NCBI GenBank assembly: GCA_964627305.1
Contig: CAZVHP010000004.1
Location: forward strand, 186,001 to 250,000
Origin: WJKG01 sp964627305
Lineage (GTDB): Bacteria > Zixibacteria > MSB-5A5 > GN15 > FEB-12
Direction of reading: 5' to 3'
Length of the DNA stretch: 64,000 nucleotides
The position numbers were made by a program, and so were the translations under genes. Below are positions 54,980-64,000 of this stretch, piece after piece. The notes under the pieces were generated by a model. That model saw only the letters and a list, made by a program, of their open reading frames with translations, did not search any database and was not told where the DNA came from. Each line of letters opens with the position of its first letter. The first letter of the stretch is position 1.

Positions 54980-56173
54980 TCACCCCCGCCGCAGTTCTAT
55001 CACCGGTGCTTCTGCCGGACACCCCAGTCGGAACGGAAACCAGTGCCCCACTCCTGCCGTCGTATACAGATGTGACTTCCCCTGGGTATAGTGCCCCCAG
55101 TAATACGGCACGCCCGCCAACGTCTCCACCAGCGAGCGCCCCCCGAATCCCAGTTGACCGCCGTGCGTGTGCCCCGCCAGCGTCAACCCAATCCCCTGCT
55201 CGGCAGCATAGACGAAGGCATTGGGGCGATGACTCATCAGCACGGTGAAGTCGGCCGCCCGGTGAGAAGGAAGAATAATATCGATACGCTCCTTGAAAAA
55301 CTGCGGACCCGCCCCGCTCAACCGTACCGGATCGTCAATACCGGCCACACACACCCGCGCCGACCCGGCCTCAAGCAGACGCGCGCTGTCAATCAACAGC
55401 GTCGCCGGAGACTGCCGACAGATGTCCACAAATCGGCGCACTCCGCGGAAATACTCGTGGTTACCTACCGAAACAAAGGTCCCCAGACGTGGCGCCAGTT
55501 CGTCTATCATCAGCAGCGCCGGCTCCAGATGCTCCAGATCATCAGCCACATCACCGGTCACCAGCACCATGTCCGGCCGATACCTGGCAGCATCATCCAC
55601 CGTCTGTCGCACATGATCCAGATCGATGTATCGCCCCAAGTGAATGTCACTCAAGTGCAGGAGGCGAAGACGCTCGAGATCGGGGTGAAGTCCCTCCACC
55701 GCGATCGGCCGCCGGTACACCCGAATATCGTGAAATGCCCCCGTGATCCCCGTCACTCCCAAACCGACCGTCGCAGCCGGCAGAGCCGCCGCCGCCGCCT
55801 TCAGAAACACCCGCCTCTTCTCGCGCTGCAACGCCGGTTCCGGTCTCTTCCGACTGAAGAACCGGTCCAGCAGCCGCCGCAGCAGGTGCAGCCCACCCGA
55901 GACCGGCAACGACAGCATCAGGCATACCTCCATCACGAAGGTTGCCGAGGCCAGCACCGCCCCGGGATAGACCAGCCAGTCTATGGCTCGGTATTCCCCC
56001 AGCGCCCACAGCCCCAGCATGATCACTCCGAACACCGGCAGCAACAGGGCCGTCCAACGGATCCATCGCCTCTGCCACCACTCGTAGTTGAGCAGACGCA
56101 ACAAGACGACATACACAGCCCCGAAAAGAAGAATGACGATTGTCCCGAAGACAATTGGAAAGAGATTTCGCAT
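54980..56173 (-). CDS. membrane-anchored metallophosphoesterase
   Basis: A 397-residue protein: three or four N-terminal membrane helices (about residues 5-110), then a basic segment with an internal RRVFLKAAAAAL helix, and a calcineurin-type phosphoesterase domain (about 165-395). The metal-binding motifs are LSDIHLGRYID, GDVADD, GNHEY and GHTHGGQ. This matches YaeI/UDP-sugar-type membrane phosphoesterases; the substrate is unknown, with cell-wall precursors or lipids among the options. ATG 56173 is preferred over a TTG at 56185. It is 111 bp downstream of trkH's stop on the same strand. Confidence 0.85.
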   Translation of the reverse strand: MRNLFPIVFGTIVILLFGAVYVVLLRLLNYEWWQRRWIRWTALLLPVFGVIMLGLWALGEYRAIDWLVYPGAVLASATFVMEVCLMLSLPVSGGLHLLRRLLDRFFSRKRPEPALQREKRRVFLKAAAAALPAATVGLGVTGITGAFHDIRVYRRPIAVEGLHPDLERLRLLHLSDIHLGRYIDLDHVRQTVDDAARYRPDMVLVTGDVADDLEHLEPALLMIDELAPRLGTFVSVGNHEYFRGVRRFVDICRQSPATLLIDSARLLEAGSARVCVAGIDDPVRLSGAGPQFFKERIDIILPSHRAADFTVLMSHRPNAFVYAAEQGIGLTLAGHTHGGQLGFGGRSLVETLAGVPYYWGHYTQGKSHLYTTAGVGHWFPFRLGCPAEAPVIELRRG

Positions 56174-56284
56174 CGAAGCTGTCAACTGCCTGTGTTACGA
56201 GTTCATCGCGACCCGGTGCCGCGTTTGACCTTAAACCTCTGGCTCGCCCGGCAGTTCCCCGATAAGCGATACCCCGCCGACCTC

Positions 56285-57880
56285 TCAGCTCTTCCACACT
56301 GAGGGGCGCAAGACTATCAGCACCGTAAAGATCTCCAGTCGACCCAGCAACATCGAAAAGACCAGCAGCCACTTGCCGGGGATGGGTATCCAGCCGTAAT
56401 TCTCTATAGCCCCGATTCCGGCCAGCCCCGGGCCGATATTCCCGATCGTCGCTATCGAACAGGCCACCGCCGTCGTCACATCAGGAACGAACAACGTCAT
56501 GGCCAGCGCCACCAGAACGAACAGCCCCACGAACAGGATGAAAAAGGAGACAATGTTGACAATCTGGCCCTCATCAACCGCCTGCCCGCCGATCTTCACG
56601 GGCGCAATCAGACGGGGCTGCGAGAGCCGTCGAAGATGAGTGTAGGCCACTTTGAAGACGATCATGACCCGGATCATCTTCATCCCGCCACCGGTGGACC
56701 CCGCGCACCCCCCGAAGAACATCAGCAGAATGAGTAACACCCGGAGGAAATCCGGCCAGATGTCAAAGTCGGCCGTGGCAAACCCGGTCGTCGTGATGAT
56801 CGCCACTGCCTGAAAGGTCGCCGTGCGCACGGTGTTGTACAATCCGTCGATCTTCTGAGCTTCCTGCACGTAGTGCTGCGCCATCTGATCCGGACCGATT
56901 GGCTCGTGGCGGTATGAATCCAGCGCCTGCTCCATCGGCGCCAGCCCCTGGATGAGCAAAACACCAGTTATCAGCACTATCGCCACCAGTATCACACCAT
57001 TGTAGAAGACGAACTCGCGATTACGAAACATGCTGCCCACATCACCCCGCAGAGCCTTGAAGTGCAGCAGAAAATTGATCCCGGCAAAATACATGAAAAG
57101 TATGATCACCCACTCGATAAGGTCCGAGTTGTACCCGCCGATCGACGCACTGTTGTTGGAAAAACCGCCCGTAGCCATCGTGGCAAAGGTGTGACACACG
57201 GCGTCGAAGAGGTTCATCCCCGCGACCATCAGCAGAATCGTCTCGGCCAGGCTCAGCAACAGGTACACCCCCCAGAGAATGGAGGCCGTCTGAGCCAGAC
57301 GCGGCTGCAATCGGTCCTTGGTCGGCCCCGGAACCTCACCCCGAAACATCTGATACCCGCTCACCCCCATGGCAGGAAAAATGGCAATCGCCAGCGTGAT
57401 TATACCCATCCCGCCCAGCCAGTGCGTCAGACAACGCAGAAACTGCAGCGACCGCGGTAATCCCTCGATATCCGACAGGATCGTTGCCCCGGTGGTCGTA
57501 AAACCGGACATGATCTCAAAGAAAGCGTCGGTGAACGAGAGCAGGACAGAGTTGTCTGTGGTCGCTTCAAACCACACCAGCAACGGCAGGCTGTTCACGA
57601 ACGTCAGGATCAGCCAGCCCAGCGTGACGATTGCATACCCCTCGCGCACTCCCTGAAGATGCCGTGCAGTGCGACAGATCATCACCAAAACACTGCCCGC
57701 AAACAACGAAAGCGCCATCGCAGCCAGAAGCCCCGCCATCTCCCGCTTGAGCAACGCCTCGGCGAACGGCAGCCCCTGCTGCAGGTAATCCCACAACCCT
57801 ATTGACAGAGGAACAAGCAGCAACCCGGTCATCACCTGCAGCAGTTTGCCTATCGCGTATCCGACAGCTCGCTTGCGCAT
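56285..57880 (-). CDS. trkH: Trk potassium uptake system membrane subunit
   Basis: A 531-residue K+ transporter with the MPM repeat plan. Four selectivity-filter loops are visible: GFTTTGATIL, MATGGFSNNSA, TTTGFATADF and TIGNIGPGLAGI. The GGCAGSTGGGMK segment follows the third loop, matching the TrkH gate region. It works in the inner membrane with the TrkA ring encoded just upstream (trkA stop to trkH start: 10 bp), so the two form an operon. Length is normal. Confidence 0.93.
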   Translation of the reverse strand: MRKRAVGYAIGKLLQVMTGLLLVPLSIGLWDYLQQGLPFAEALLKREMAGLLAAMALSLFAGSVLVMICRTARHLQGVREGYAIVTLGWLILTFVNSLPLLVWFEATTDNSVLLSFTDAFFEIMSGFTTTGATILSDIEGLPRSLQFLRCLTHWLGGMGIITLAIAIFPAMGVSGYQMFRGEVPGPTKDRLQPRLAQTASILWGVYLLLSLAETILLMVAGMNLFDAVCHTFATMATGGFSNNSASIGGYNSDLIEWVIILFMYFAGINFLLHFKALRGDVGSMFRNREFVFYNGVILVAIVLITGVLLIQGLAPMEQALDSYRHEPIGPDQMAQHYVQEAQKIDGLYNTVRTATFQAVAIITTTGFATADFDIWPDFLRVLLILLMFFGGCAGSTGGGMKMIRVMIVFKVAYTHLRRLSQPRLIAPVKIGGQAVDEGQIVNIVSFFILFVGLFVLVALAMTLFVPDVTTAVACSIATIGNIGPGLAGIGAIENYGWIPIPGKWLLVFSMLLGRLEIFTVLIVLRPSVWKS

Positions 57881-57890
57881 AGCCAGAACC

Positions 57891-59261
57891 CTACCCTAAC
57901 AACCGGCGTGGCCGAAACAGCTTCTCCAGTGCAGCCAGGTTCGCGTGACGGGTCACCACAATCAAATGGTCGTTGCCATGAATAATCGTCTCGCCATCGG
58001 GCAGAATCATGCGATCCTCACGCACAATCGCACCAATAATCGTCCCCTTCTTGAATCTCGGCGCCAGCTCACGAAGCTTCTTGTTGGCAACAGCGCTTTG
58101 TGGGTCAACATCGAACCGGATAGCCTCAATGTCGACATCGGAGAGCCGCACCACGGCTCCGATCTGCCCGCGCGATATCAACTCCAGAATCTCACGGGCG
58201 GTCGTCAGCCGGGGATTAATGACATGATCGATGCCGATCGATCGGAACACCTTCTCCTGCAGATTCTCTACCGTGGTGGCAATCGTCTCGTGCGCCCCGG
58301 CCGCCCGAGCCAGAAGGACCGAGAGCATGTTGTAGTCCGGCTCGTCGGACACCGCGATAAAAAACGACGCGTGATCGGTATGCAGCTCCTGCAGCAGATC
58401 CGGTTGCGTGCAGTCACCGTGGATCACCTCCACCCTGCCAAATCGCTCGGCGGCCCGGTTGGCATGTTCCAGGTCCGGATCAACCAGCACCACCTTGTTG
58501 TCAGTCTGCTCCAGCGCCGCAGTCAGTTCGAGCGTGGTGTAGCTGTTTCCGGTCACTATGATCTTGCGTGCCTTCTGCCTCTCAACTCCGACCAGCTTCA
58601 AAAAGACCTCAAGCGACTCCTCAGCCATCAACGCATACACAGTGTCTCCCGGCCTGATCATCGTCTCGCCGTCGGGTATCATCCCCTCGTGATTGCGCAC
58701 GATTGCCGGAAAGAGCACCTTCTCCGGCGCAATCTCTTCGCGAATCTCGCGGGGACACTTGTTGGCAAGAGGCATGGTATCAGTCACGACATAGCCGCGA
58801 AGCAGAATCCTGCCGTGCTCGAAATTGGCCGATTCCACTGCATGGGGTGTGGCGACAAACTGCAGAATGTGGTCGACCAGCGCCTTCTCGGGATGAATGA
58901 CAGCCGTAATCCCCATACGCTTCAAATCAACCAGCCCCTCGCCACCCTCTTCGTAATCCGCGCTGCGCAGCCGCGCTATCCGGCCGGCCACATCGTGCTG
59001 AGCGGCCAGCGCACAGGCCACGATGTTCACCTCATCATTAGGAGTCACCGCCAGTAACAGGTCGGCACTCCGAATGCCTGCCTCACGAAGCATCGCCGGC
59101 GAGGAACCAGAGCCACAGACGATCTGCAAATCAAGCTTCTGCGAGAGACTGTCGCACAGGCTGCGGTCAATCTCCACCAGCGATAACTCGTGCTTCTCCT
59201 TGAGCAGGTGTTCGGCCAGACTGTAACCGACCACACCCCCGCCAATAATCACAATTCGCAT
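57891..59261 (-). CDS. trkA: Trk potassium uptake regulatory subunit
   Basis: A 456-residue cytoplasmic RCK protein with two NAD-binding repeats. The first Rossmann glycine motif is GGGVVGYSLAE (residues 7-17). The second half starts with a modified VTGNSYTTLELTAAL. TrkA_C domains follow each. It binds NAD(H)/ATP and gates TrkH. It starts at ATG 59261 behind GGAGA and is first in the trkA-trkH pair. Confidence 0.93.
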   Translation of the reverse strand: MRIVIIGGGVVGYSLAEHLLKEKHELSLVEIDRSLCDSLSQKLDLQIVCGSGSSPAMLREAGIRSADLLLAVTPNDEVNIVACALAAQHDVAGRIARLRSADYEEGGEGLVDLKRMGITAVIHPEKALVDHILQFVATPHAVESANFEHGRILLRGYVVTDTMPLANKCPREIREEIAPEKVLFPAIVRNHEGMIPDGETMIRPGDTVYALMAEESLEVFLKLVGVERQKARKIIVTGNSYTTLELTAALEQTDNKVVLVDPDLEHANRAAERFGRVEVIHGDCTQPDLLQELHTDHASFFIAVSDEPDYNMLSVLLARAAGAHETIATTVENLQEKVFRSIGIDHVINPRLTTAREILELISRGQIGAVVRLSDVDIEAIRFDVDPQSAVANKKLRELAPRFKKGTIIGAIVREDRMILPDGETIIHGNDHLIVVTRHANLAALEKLFRPRRLLG

Positions 59262-59455
59262 ACTTCTCCTGACAACACCCGTCGCTCCCGCTCACCAGGC
59301 TGATTCACTACCCAATGTTGAGGCTGATCCCTCACAGCGCAAATAAATAATCGAACCCTCACCCGATGTCAGCCGAAGGTCACCCGCCGAAAGCACGACA
59401 GCCGGCATCCATACAAGATACCGGCCGCCATATAGCCGTCGACAGTCAACCTGAC

Positions 59456-60970
59456 TCAGAACCCGTAAATCTCGCCGTACTTGGCCTTCATATAGTCCAT
59501 TGTCGGGCGATGATCCAGCGGGCTGCCGGTGACCACTTCCACCAGCCTGGTCGCCCGATAGCGCTGTCCCTGAAGGTGGATCTTCTCGCGCAGCCAGTTG
59601 CGCAGATTGACCAACTCACCCCGTTCAAACTGCTGCTCCAGATCAGGTATCTCCTTTTTCGCCTGATTGAAAAACTGCGCCGAATACAGATTCCCCAGCG
59701 TGTAGGTCGGGAAATAGCCGATCAAACCGGCACTCCAGTGGACATCCTGAAGGCACCCGTTGGCATCCTTGTCCACCTTGATGCCGAAGTACTTCTCGAA
59801 GCGGCTGTTCCATTCCCCCGGAATGTCAGCCGGCTTCAGATCACCAGTCAGCATGGCCCGCTCCAGCTCGAAACGAAGCAGGATATGCAGGTTATACGTG
59901 CACTCGTCGGCCTCGACCCTGATGTACGATGGCGTCACATTGTTGATCGCGGCATAGAAATCATCAAGCTTCACACCCGCCAGCGAGTCCCTGAACAAGT
60001 GCTGCAGAATCGGGAAGAAGTGCCGCCAGAACGGCCGGGACCGCCCCACCTGGTTCTCCCACATGCGCGATTGCGACTCATGAATACCCAGCGACACAGA
60101 CTCGCCCATCGGCGTCCCGAAATACTCGGTCTTGGGAAGACCCGACTCGTACAACCCGTGACCAGCCTCGTGCATTGTCCCAAACAGCGCGTCATTCAAC
60201 CGCCTTGGATTGTACCGGGTAAGAATACGGGTATCACCATACCCGATACCGGTACAGAACGGATGCGTGGTGACATCCAGACGCCCGGCCCTGAAATCGA
60301 ATCCCATCGCCGAGGCCACCATCTCACCGAATATCCTCTGCTTGTCTACGTCGTACTCACGCTCGACAATGGAGACATCCGGCTTTTGCGGCGCTCCCTT
60401 GATCTTGTCCAGAAGATCAACCAGTTCATTACGAAGATTCGCGAAAACCTTCTCCACATCGTCCACCGTGGCTCCCGGCTCGTAGTCGTCCAGCAGGGCG
60501 TTGTACGGCTCCCCCTTGTAACCATACGCCTCCGCCTGCTGCCGCTTGAGCTTGAGAACTTTCTCCAGCCACGGCTGGAAATGCTTGAAATCGGAGGTCT
60601 TGCGAGCCTGAACCCACTCCTTCTGCGCCATGGAGGTCGTCCGCGTTATCTCCTCCACCAGCTCCTTGGGAAGCTTGGTCTCCTTGTCGTACTGGTGCCG
60701 CAGTTCGCGGATATTAACTGCCTCCGGCGAGGTCTCGTCCTTCACCAAGTCCGATCCCTCCAACTCGGCAATCAACTCTCCGACCCGCTTGTCGGTGAAC
60801 TTCTCGTGCGCCATGCCCGCCAACAGACCCAGCTGCTCCGAACGCAGTGCTGTGCCCTCCGGCGGCATATATGTCTCCTGGTCCCAATGCAGGACCGATG
60901 CAGTCGAACTCAGGACAGCGACCTCACGGGTGCGCCTCGTCAACTCCTCGTAGTGTTCCCTTGCCGACAT
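59456..60970 (-). CDS. M32 family carboxypeptidase Taq-type
   Basis: A 504-residue zinc metallocarboxypeptidase of the thermostable carboxypeptidase 1 family. The HEAGHGLYESGLP motif is the HExxH zinc site, with the downstream ESQSRMWENQVG supplying the third ligand Glu, and DVTTHPFCTGIGYGDTRITR-like upstream segment. It has no signal peptide, so it is cytoplasmic and removes C-terminal residues from peptides. It starts at ATG 60970 behind AGGAG. Confidence 0.93.
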   Translation of the reverse strand: MSAREHYEELTRRTREVAVLSSTASVLHWDQETYMPPEGTALRSEQLGLLAGMAHEKFTDKRVGELIAELEGSDLVKDETSPEAVNIRELRHQYDKETKLPKELVEEITRTTSMAQKEWVQARKTSDFKHFQPWLEKVLKLKRQQAEAYGYKGEPYNALLDDYEPGATVDDVEKVFANLRNELVDLLDKIKGAPQKPDVSIVEREYDVDKQRIFGEMVASAMGFDFRAGRLDVTTHPFCTGIGYGDTRILTRYNPRRLNDALFGTMHEAGHGLYESGLPKTEYFGTPMGESVSLGIHESQSRMWENQVGRSRPFWRHFFPILQHLFRDSLAGVKLDDFYAAINNVTPSYIRVEADECTYNLHILLRFELERAMLTGDLKPADIPGEWNSRFEKYFGIKVDKDANGCLQDVHWSAGLIGYFPTYTLGNLYSAQFFNQAKKEIPDLEQQFERGELVNLRNWLREKIHLQGQRYRATRLVEVVTGSPLDHRPTMDYMKAKYGEIYGF

Positions 60971-61091
60971 AAGTGCTCCTTATTGCGTATTGATCAAAGC
61001 GTGTTCCTCACATTACTGCAACAGACGGCAAAAATAAGCAAAAGTTCCCCTGCTGGCAACCAAACCCGCCGTGATTCTCCCCAAAACAAAA

Positions 61092-61115
61092 AGACCGGCC
61101 AGATCCGGCCGGTCT
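61092..61115 (-). terminator. intrinsic terminator after the thioredoxin-like gene
   Basis: On the minus strand, AGACCGGCC / GGCCGGTCT with a 6-nt loop, followed by TTTTTGTTTT. Confidence 0.75.
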
Positions 61116-61146
61116 CGCTAACGTCACCCTGATCACCGCAGGCAAT

Positions 61147-61689
61147 CTACTTCTTCTGCCTGCCCTCGTCCTTGGACTGCGGCTCATTGGCACTGATCGT
61201 GTCATACCCCCGGTTCTTCACGAACTCCAGCACTTCCACTATGTCAGGCTTCGGACGGTAACCACGAATCATCCCGATCTTCGTGCCATCGGGCTTGAGA
61301 AACCAGAACGACGGATAACCGTTCACCCCATACTCACGCGCCGTAAGATTCTTCTCACTGATCTTGTAACCATCGATATCCAGCTCCCGCTTCGAGTCGC
61401 CATCGACCTGAATCGGTACGAAGTGGTCATTGACAAGCTGAATCACATACGGATCACTGAACGTCTCGGCATCCATCTTCTTGCACCACCCACACCAACT
61501 GGTGGTAAAATCAATAAACACGTGCTTGTCCTCTTTGGCGGCTTTGGCCAGCCCCTCGTCGTAACGCATCCAGGTAATCTCGTATACCTTCTCCGTCTTC
61601 TTGCCGGAGGTGCTGTCGCTGTCGGCAGCGGTCAGCGAAAACGCCGCGGCCAGAAGCATAATCAAGGCGAAAAGGGTCATTCGTTGCAT
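61147..61689 (-). CDS. exported thioredoxin-fold protein
   Basis: A 180-residue protein with a signal peptide (about 1-22) and a thioredoxin-like domain with active site WCGWC (about residues 65-69). The cis-Pro region NGYPSFWFLKPDG follows. It has the DUF255/SoxW-like 'thioredoxin-family' form and would act in periplasmic thiol-disulfide exchange. ATG 61689 begins the signal peptide; the longer frame to 61770 overlaps dnaE. It lies downstream of dnaE on the same strand, 44 bp after its stop. Confidence 0.85.
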   Translation of the reverse strand: MQRMTLFALIMLLAAAFSLTAADSDSTSGKKTEKVYEITWMRYDEGLAKAAKEDKHVFIDFTTSWCGWCKKMDAETFSDPYVIQLVNDHFVPIQVDGDSKRELDIDGYKISEKNLTAREYGVNGYPSFWFLKPDGTKIGMIRGYRPKPDIVEVLEFVKNRGYDTISANEPQSKDEGRQKK

Positions 61690-61732
61690 AGTCGTCGCGT
61701 CTTTCGGCATCGGGTATCGTGTCAAATCAGTC

Positions 61733-64000
61733 TTATTGCGAAACGGGCGGGCTGCTCGGCATCTGCTCAATTGGTCGCAAGTAGGCCCGGGACTCTCCGA
61801 GCAGATCCTTTAACGTGTCGAGCAGCTCGAAATCGAGCCTCACCTTGTATTTTCGTGAGCGAATGTAATACTCACCGCCGTTGTCGCGGGCCGCCAGAAG
61901 TACCGGCGCCACTCCCTCGTACTCGGTCAGCGAGGACAGCACCTGATCAATAATCTGATCGGTACAGTCAACATCGACTTTTATAACCAACTGGCAATTA
62001 AATCGTTCCGTCAGGGCCGACATCGGCACCACCTCGCTGGCGATCACCTTCGGCGCCTCCCCCTCCCGGGTCGTCAGCCGCCCTTCCAGCCAGATCAGGG
62101 CATCGGCCTGCATGCACTCCCGGCACTTCTCGTATACCGAGGAGAACACGATCACCTCCAGCGACCCGGTGAAATCCTCTACCGTCACAAACGCCATCGT
62201 GTTACCACGCTTGTCCAGCATCGTCTTCAGCCCCGCGACAATCCCCCCAACCGCCACCGTCTGCCCATCCGCCGCTGCTTTGAGCGCCGCCACCGCGTGG
62301 CTCGTGAAGGCCTCCATTTCGCGACGATACTTATCCAGTGGATGCCCGGATACATAAAAACCCAGCATCTGCTTCTCGCGCGTGAGCTTCTCCGAACTGG
62401 TCCAGTCCGGGACATCGGGCAGAGCCGGCGCCACCCGCGCCACCGCCCCGGCCGTGTCAGCGAACAGATCATGACTGGCAGTGGCAGCCGACACTTTGTG
62501 CCCGTACTCCATGGCCAGCTCCAGCCCCTCGAACTTCTGGGCACGCGTACCCTGAAGCGAATCACAGGCTCCGGCAGCAATGACAGACTCCAGCGTGCGG
62601 CGGTTCAACGACCGCGCCGCCACCCGGCTGGTCAGGTCACACAGCGTGTCATAACGGCCGCCGCTTTGCCGCTCCTCCACGATCGCACGCGCCGGACCCG
62701 CCCCGACATTCTTGATCGCCTGCAAACCGAAACGGATCGTCCCCTCACAGACCGAGAAGTCCACCTGCGACTCGTTCACATCCGGCGGCATCACCGCAAT
62801 CCCCATCCGACGACACTCCTCCAGCAGCATATTGACCCGGTCGGAATCACTGATTTCCGAGGTCATCAGGGCCGCCATGAACTCCGCCGGATAGTAACGC
62901 TTCAGCCAGGCCGTCTGATATGCCACAAACGCATAACACGTGGAATGCGCCTTGTTGAACCCGTAGCGCGCAAACGTCTCAATCTGATGGAATACCTCCT
63001 CGGAAATACTCCGCTCGATCCCCATGCGATCAGCTCCGGCCAGGAACTCCTTCTTCTGGGCATCCATCAGCGCCTTGACTTTCTTCCCCATCGCCTTGCG
63101 CAGCAGATCCGCCTTGCCCATTGAATACCCGGCCATCTTGTTGGCAATCTTGAGCACCTGCTCCTGGAAAACAATCACACCGTAGGTATCCTCAAGAATC
63201 TCCCGGAGGATCGGGTGCAAAAAGGTAACCTCCTCAATCCCCTTCTTGCGATTGATGTAACTGTCGATCATCCCCGAATCCAGCGGACCCGGCCGATACA
63301 GCGCATTCATAGCCGTGATATCGGTGAACGTCGAAGGCTTCAGCTTGCGCAGGTACTCGCGCATTCCGGGCGACTCAAACTGGAACAGGCCGATCGTCTC
63401 GCCCCGCGCAAACAACCGATACACCTCCGGATCATCCAGCGGCGGCTTCTCGATATCGAAACTCGCCTCAGGATGATTCTCCCGGATCATGCGAAGCGCG
63501 TCATCTATGACCGTCAGCGTCTTCAGTCCCAGAAAGTCCATCTTCAGCAGGCCGATATCCTCCACCCGCTTCATATCATACTGCGTCGTGACCTCATCGC
63601 GAGACCCCTTGAACAACGGCACGTAGTTGGTCAGCGCCGAGGGCGCGATCACCACCCCCGCCGCATGAGTCGAACAATGCCGCGCCAGCCCCTCCAGCGT
63701 GCGTGACAACGCAATCAGCCTGGCCACGCGCTGGTCCGTCTCGACCAGTTGCTTCAGATCCGGCGATTCCTTCAGCGCCCGCTCCAGCGTCATATCCACC
63801 GCCAACGGAATCATCTTGGCGATCCGGTCCACCTCGCCATAGGGGATATTCATCACCCGGCCGACATCGCGAACCACCGCCCGTGCCGCCATCGTCCCGA
63901 ACGTGATGATCTGGCACACGTTGTCCTTACCGTATTTCTCAATCACGTACTGGATGATCTTCTCACGCCCCCGATCAGCAAAATCAATATCGATATCCGG
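61733..64000 (-). CDS. dnaE: DNA polymerase III alpha subunit, C-terminal part
   Basis: At least 755 codons are present; the N-terminal PHP and part of the palm lie beyond the right edge. The first residues in the window, PDIDIDF, are the catalytic Asp motif of bacterial replicative C-family polymerases. The finger, helix-hairpin-helix (RYGFNKAHSTCYAFVAYQTAWLK) and OB-fold (VAVGGIVAGLKTMLDKRGNTMAF) regions follow, ending with a Ser/Pro-rich tail. It belongs to the DnaE1-type replicative polymerase. The frame runs to the edge, so the stretch upstream of 63946 belongs to it too. Confidence 0.95.
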   Translation of the reverse strand, partial: PDIDIDFADRGREKIIQYVIEKYGKDNVCQIITFGTMAARAVVRDVGRVMNIPYGEVDRIAKMIPLAVDMTLERALKESPDLKQLVETDQRVARLIALSRTLEGLARHCSTHAAGVVIAPSALTNYVPLFKGSRDEVTTQYDMKRVEDIGLLKMDFLGLKTLTVIDDALRMIRENHPEASFDIEKPPLDDPEVYRLFARGETIGLFQFESPGMREYLRKLKPSTFTDITAMNALYRPGPLDSGMIDSYINRKKGIEEVTFLHPILREILEDTYGVIVFQEQVLKIANKMAGYSMGKADLLRKAMGKKVKALMDAQKKEFLAGADRMGIERSISEEVFHQIETFARYGFNKAHSTCYAFVAYQTAWLKRYYPAEFMAALMTSEISDSDRVNMLLEECRRMGIAVMPPDVNESQVDFSVCEGTIRFGLQAIKNVGAGPARAIVEERQSGGRYDTLCDLTSRVAARSLNRRTLESVIAAGACDSLQGTRAQKFEGLELAMEYGHKVSAATASHDLFADTAGAVARVAPALPDVPDWTSSEKLTREKQMLGFYVSGHPLDKYRREMEAFTSHAVAALKAAADGQTVAVGGIVAGLKTMLDKRGNTMAFVTVEDFTGSLEVIVFSSVYEKCRECMQADALIWLEGRLTTREGEAPKVIASEVVPMSALTERFNCQLVIKVDVDCTDQIIDQVLSSLTEYEGVAPVLLAARDNGGEYYIRSRKYKVRLDFELLDTLKDLLGESRAYLRPIEQMPSSPPVSQ

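Overview
The window is about 64 kb of moderately high-GC bacterial chromosome with dense, mostly single-copy housekeeping genes. It has no phage, insertion sequence, rRNA operon or CRISPR array that I can see. Several traits point to a didermic, menaquinone-using heterotroph of the FCB side of the tree: many lipoproteins, outer-membrane barrel and RND genes, secreted proteases ending in dockerin-like GDxDGDGVGPNxSD repeats, and lipoproteins with DTV repeat stalks. Candidate phylum Zixibacteria or a close relative is my best guess. That is an inference from protein style, not from a marker gene, and the run of 100 Ns suggests a metagenome or draft assembly.

Layout. 1-153 is the start of murQ (minus strand). 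256-6977 is a minus-strand envelope cluster: lipoprotein, small YgaP-like membrane protein, outer-membrane barrel, LolA-like periplasmic protein and RND/MMPL pump, preceded by an ECF sigma factor and its zinc-finger anti-sigma. A lone GT4 glycosyltransferase follows (7338-8465). Next comes 1.9 kb without a convincing gene (8466-10347). It holds palindromic intergenic repeats, an array of TGCGTAC boxes, a near-perfect sigma-54 promoter and two long hairpins. Two large secreted proteases (S1-type, then M14-type interrupted by the N gap) follow.

18051-19010 is a Panacea (DUF4065) antitoxin-like gene overlapping a frameshifted partner. Then come a flavin reductase, a VanY-type carboxypeptidase, gyrA, tRNA-Lys(TTT), a BFD-like protein, asnS, a DTV-repeat lipoprotein, an AI-2E family permease, a 14-repeat propeller lipoprotein, a DinB protein and an aldo/keto reductase.

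31726-41044 is a complete classical menaquinone locus in the order menG-F-D-H-B-A-C-E. Genes are coupled by stop/start overlaps or very short gaps, and a convergent hotdog thioesterase fits the DHNA-CoA hydrolysis step. After it come a secreted M3 oligopeptidase, ferritin and two lipoproteins.

45960-48019 is a DprE1/DprE2-like epimerase pair. 48358-51621 is a serine cluster (DUF1015-serA-serC). The right end carries a prolyl oligopeptidase lipoprotein, a histone H1-like/SWIB protein, a membrane metallophosphoesterase, trkH-trkA, an M32 carboxypeptidase, a thioredoxin-fold protein and the C-terminal two thirds of dnaE, which runs off the edge.

The least explained parts are the sigma-54 region at 9.0-9.8 kb, the toxin-antitoxin-like pair, the DUF1015 protein carrying a ParB/serine-kinase-like GHHR motif beside serA and serC, and a possible small RNA downstream of asnS. 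Starts were chosen by Shine-Dalgarno context and family N-termini; promoters and terminators were read by eye.
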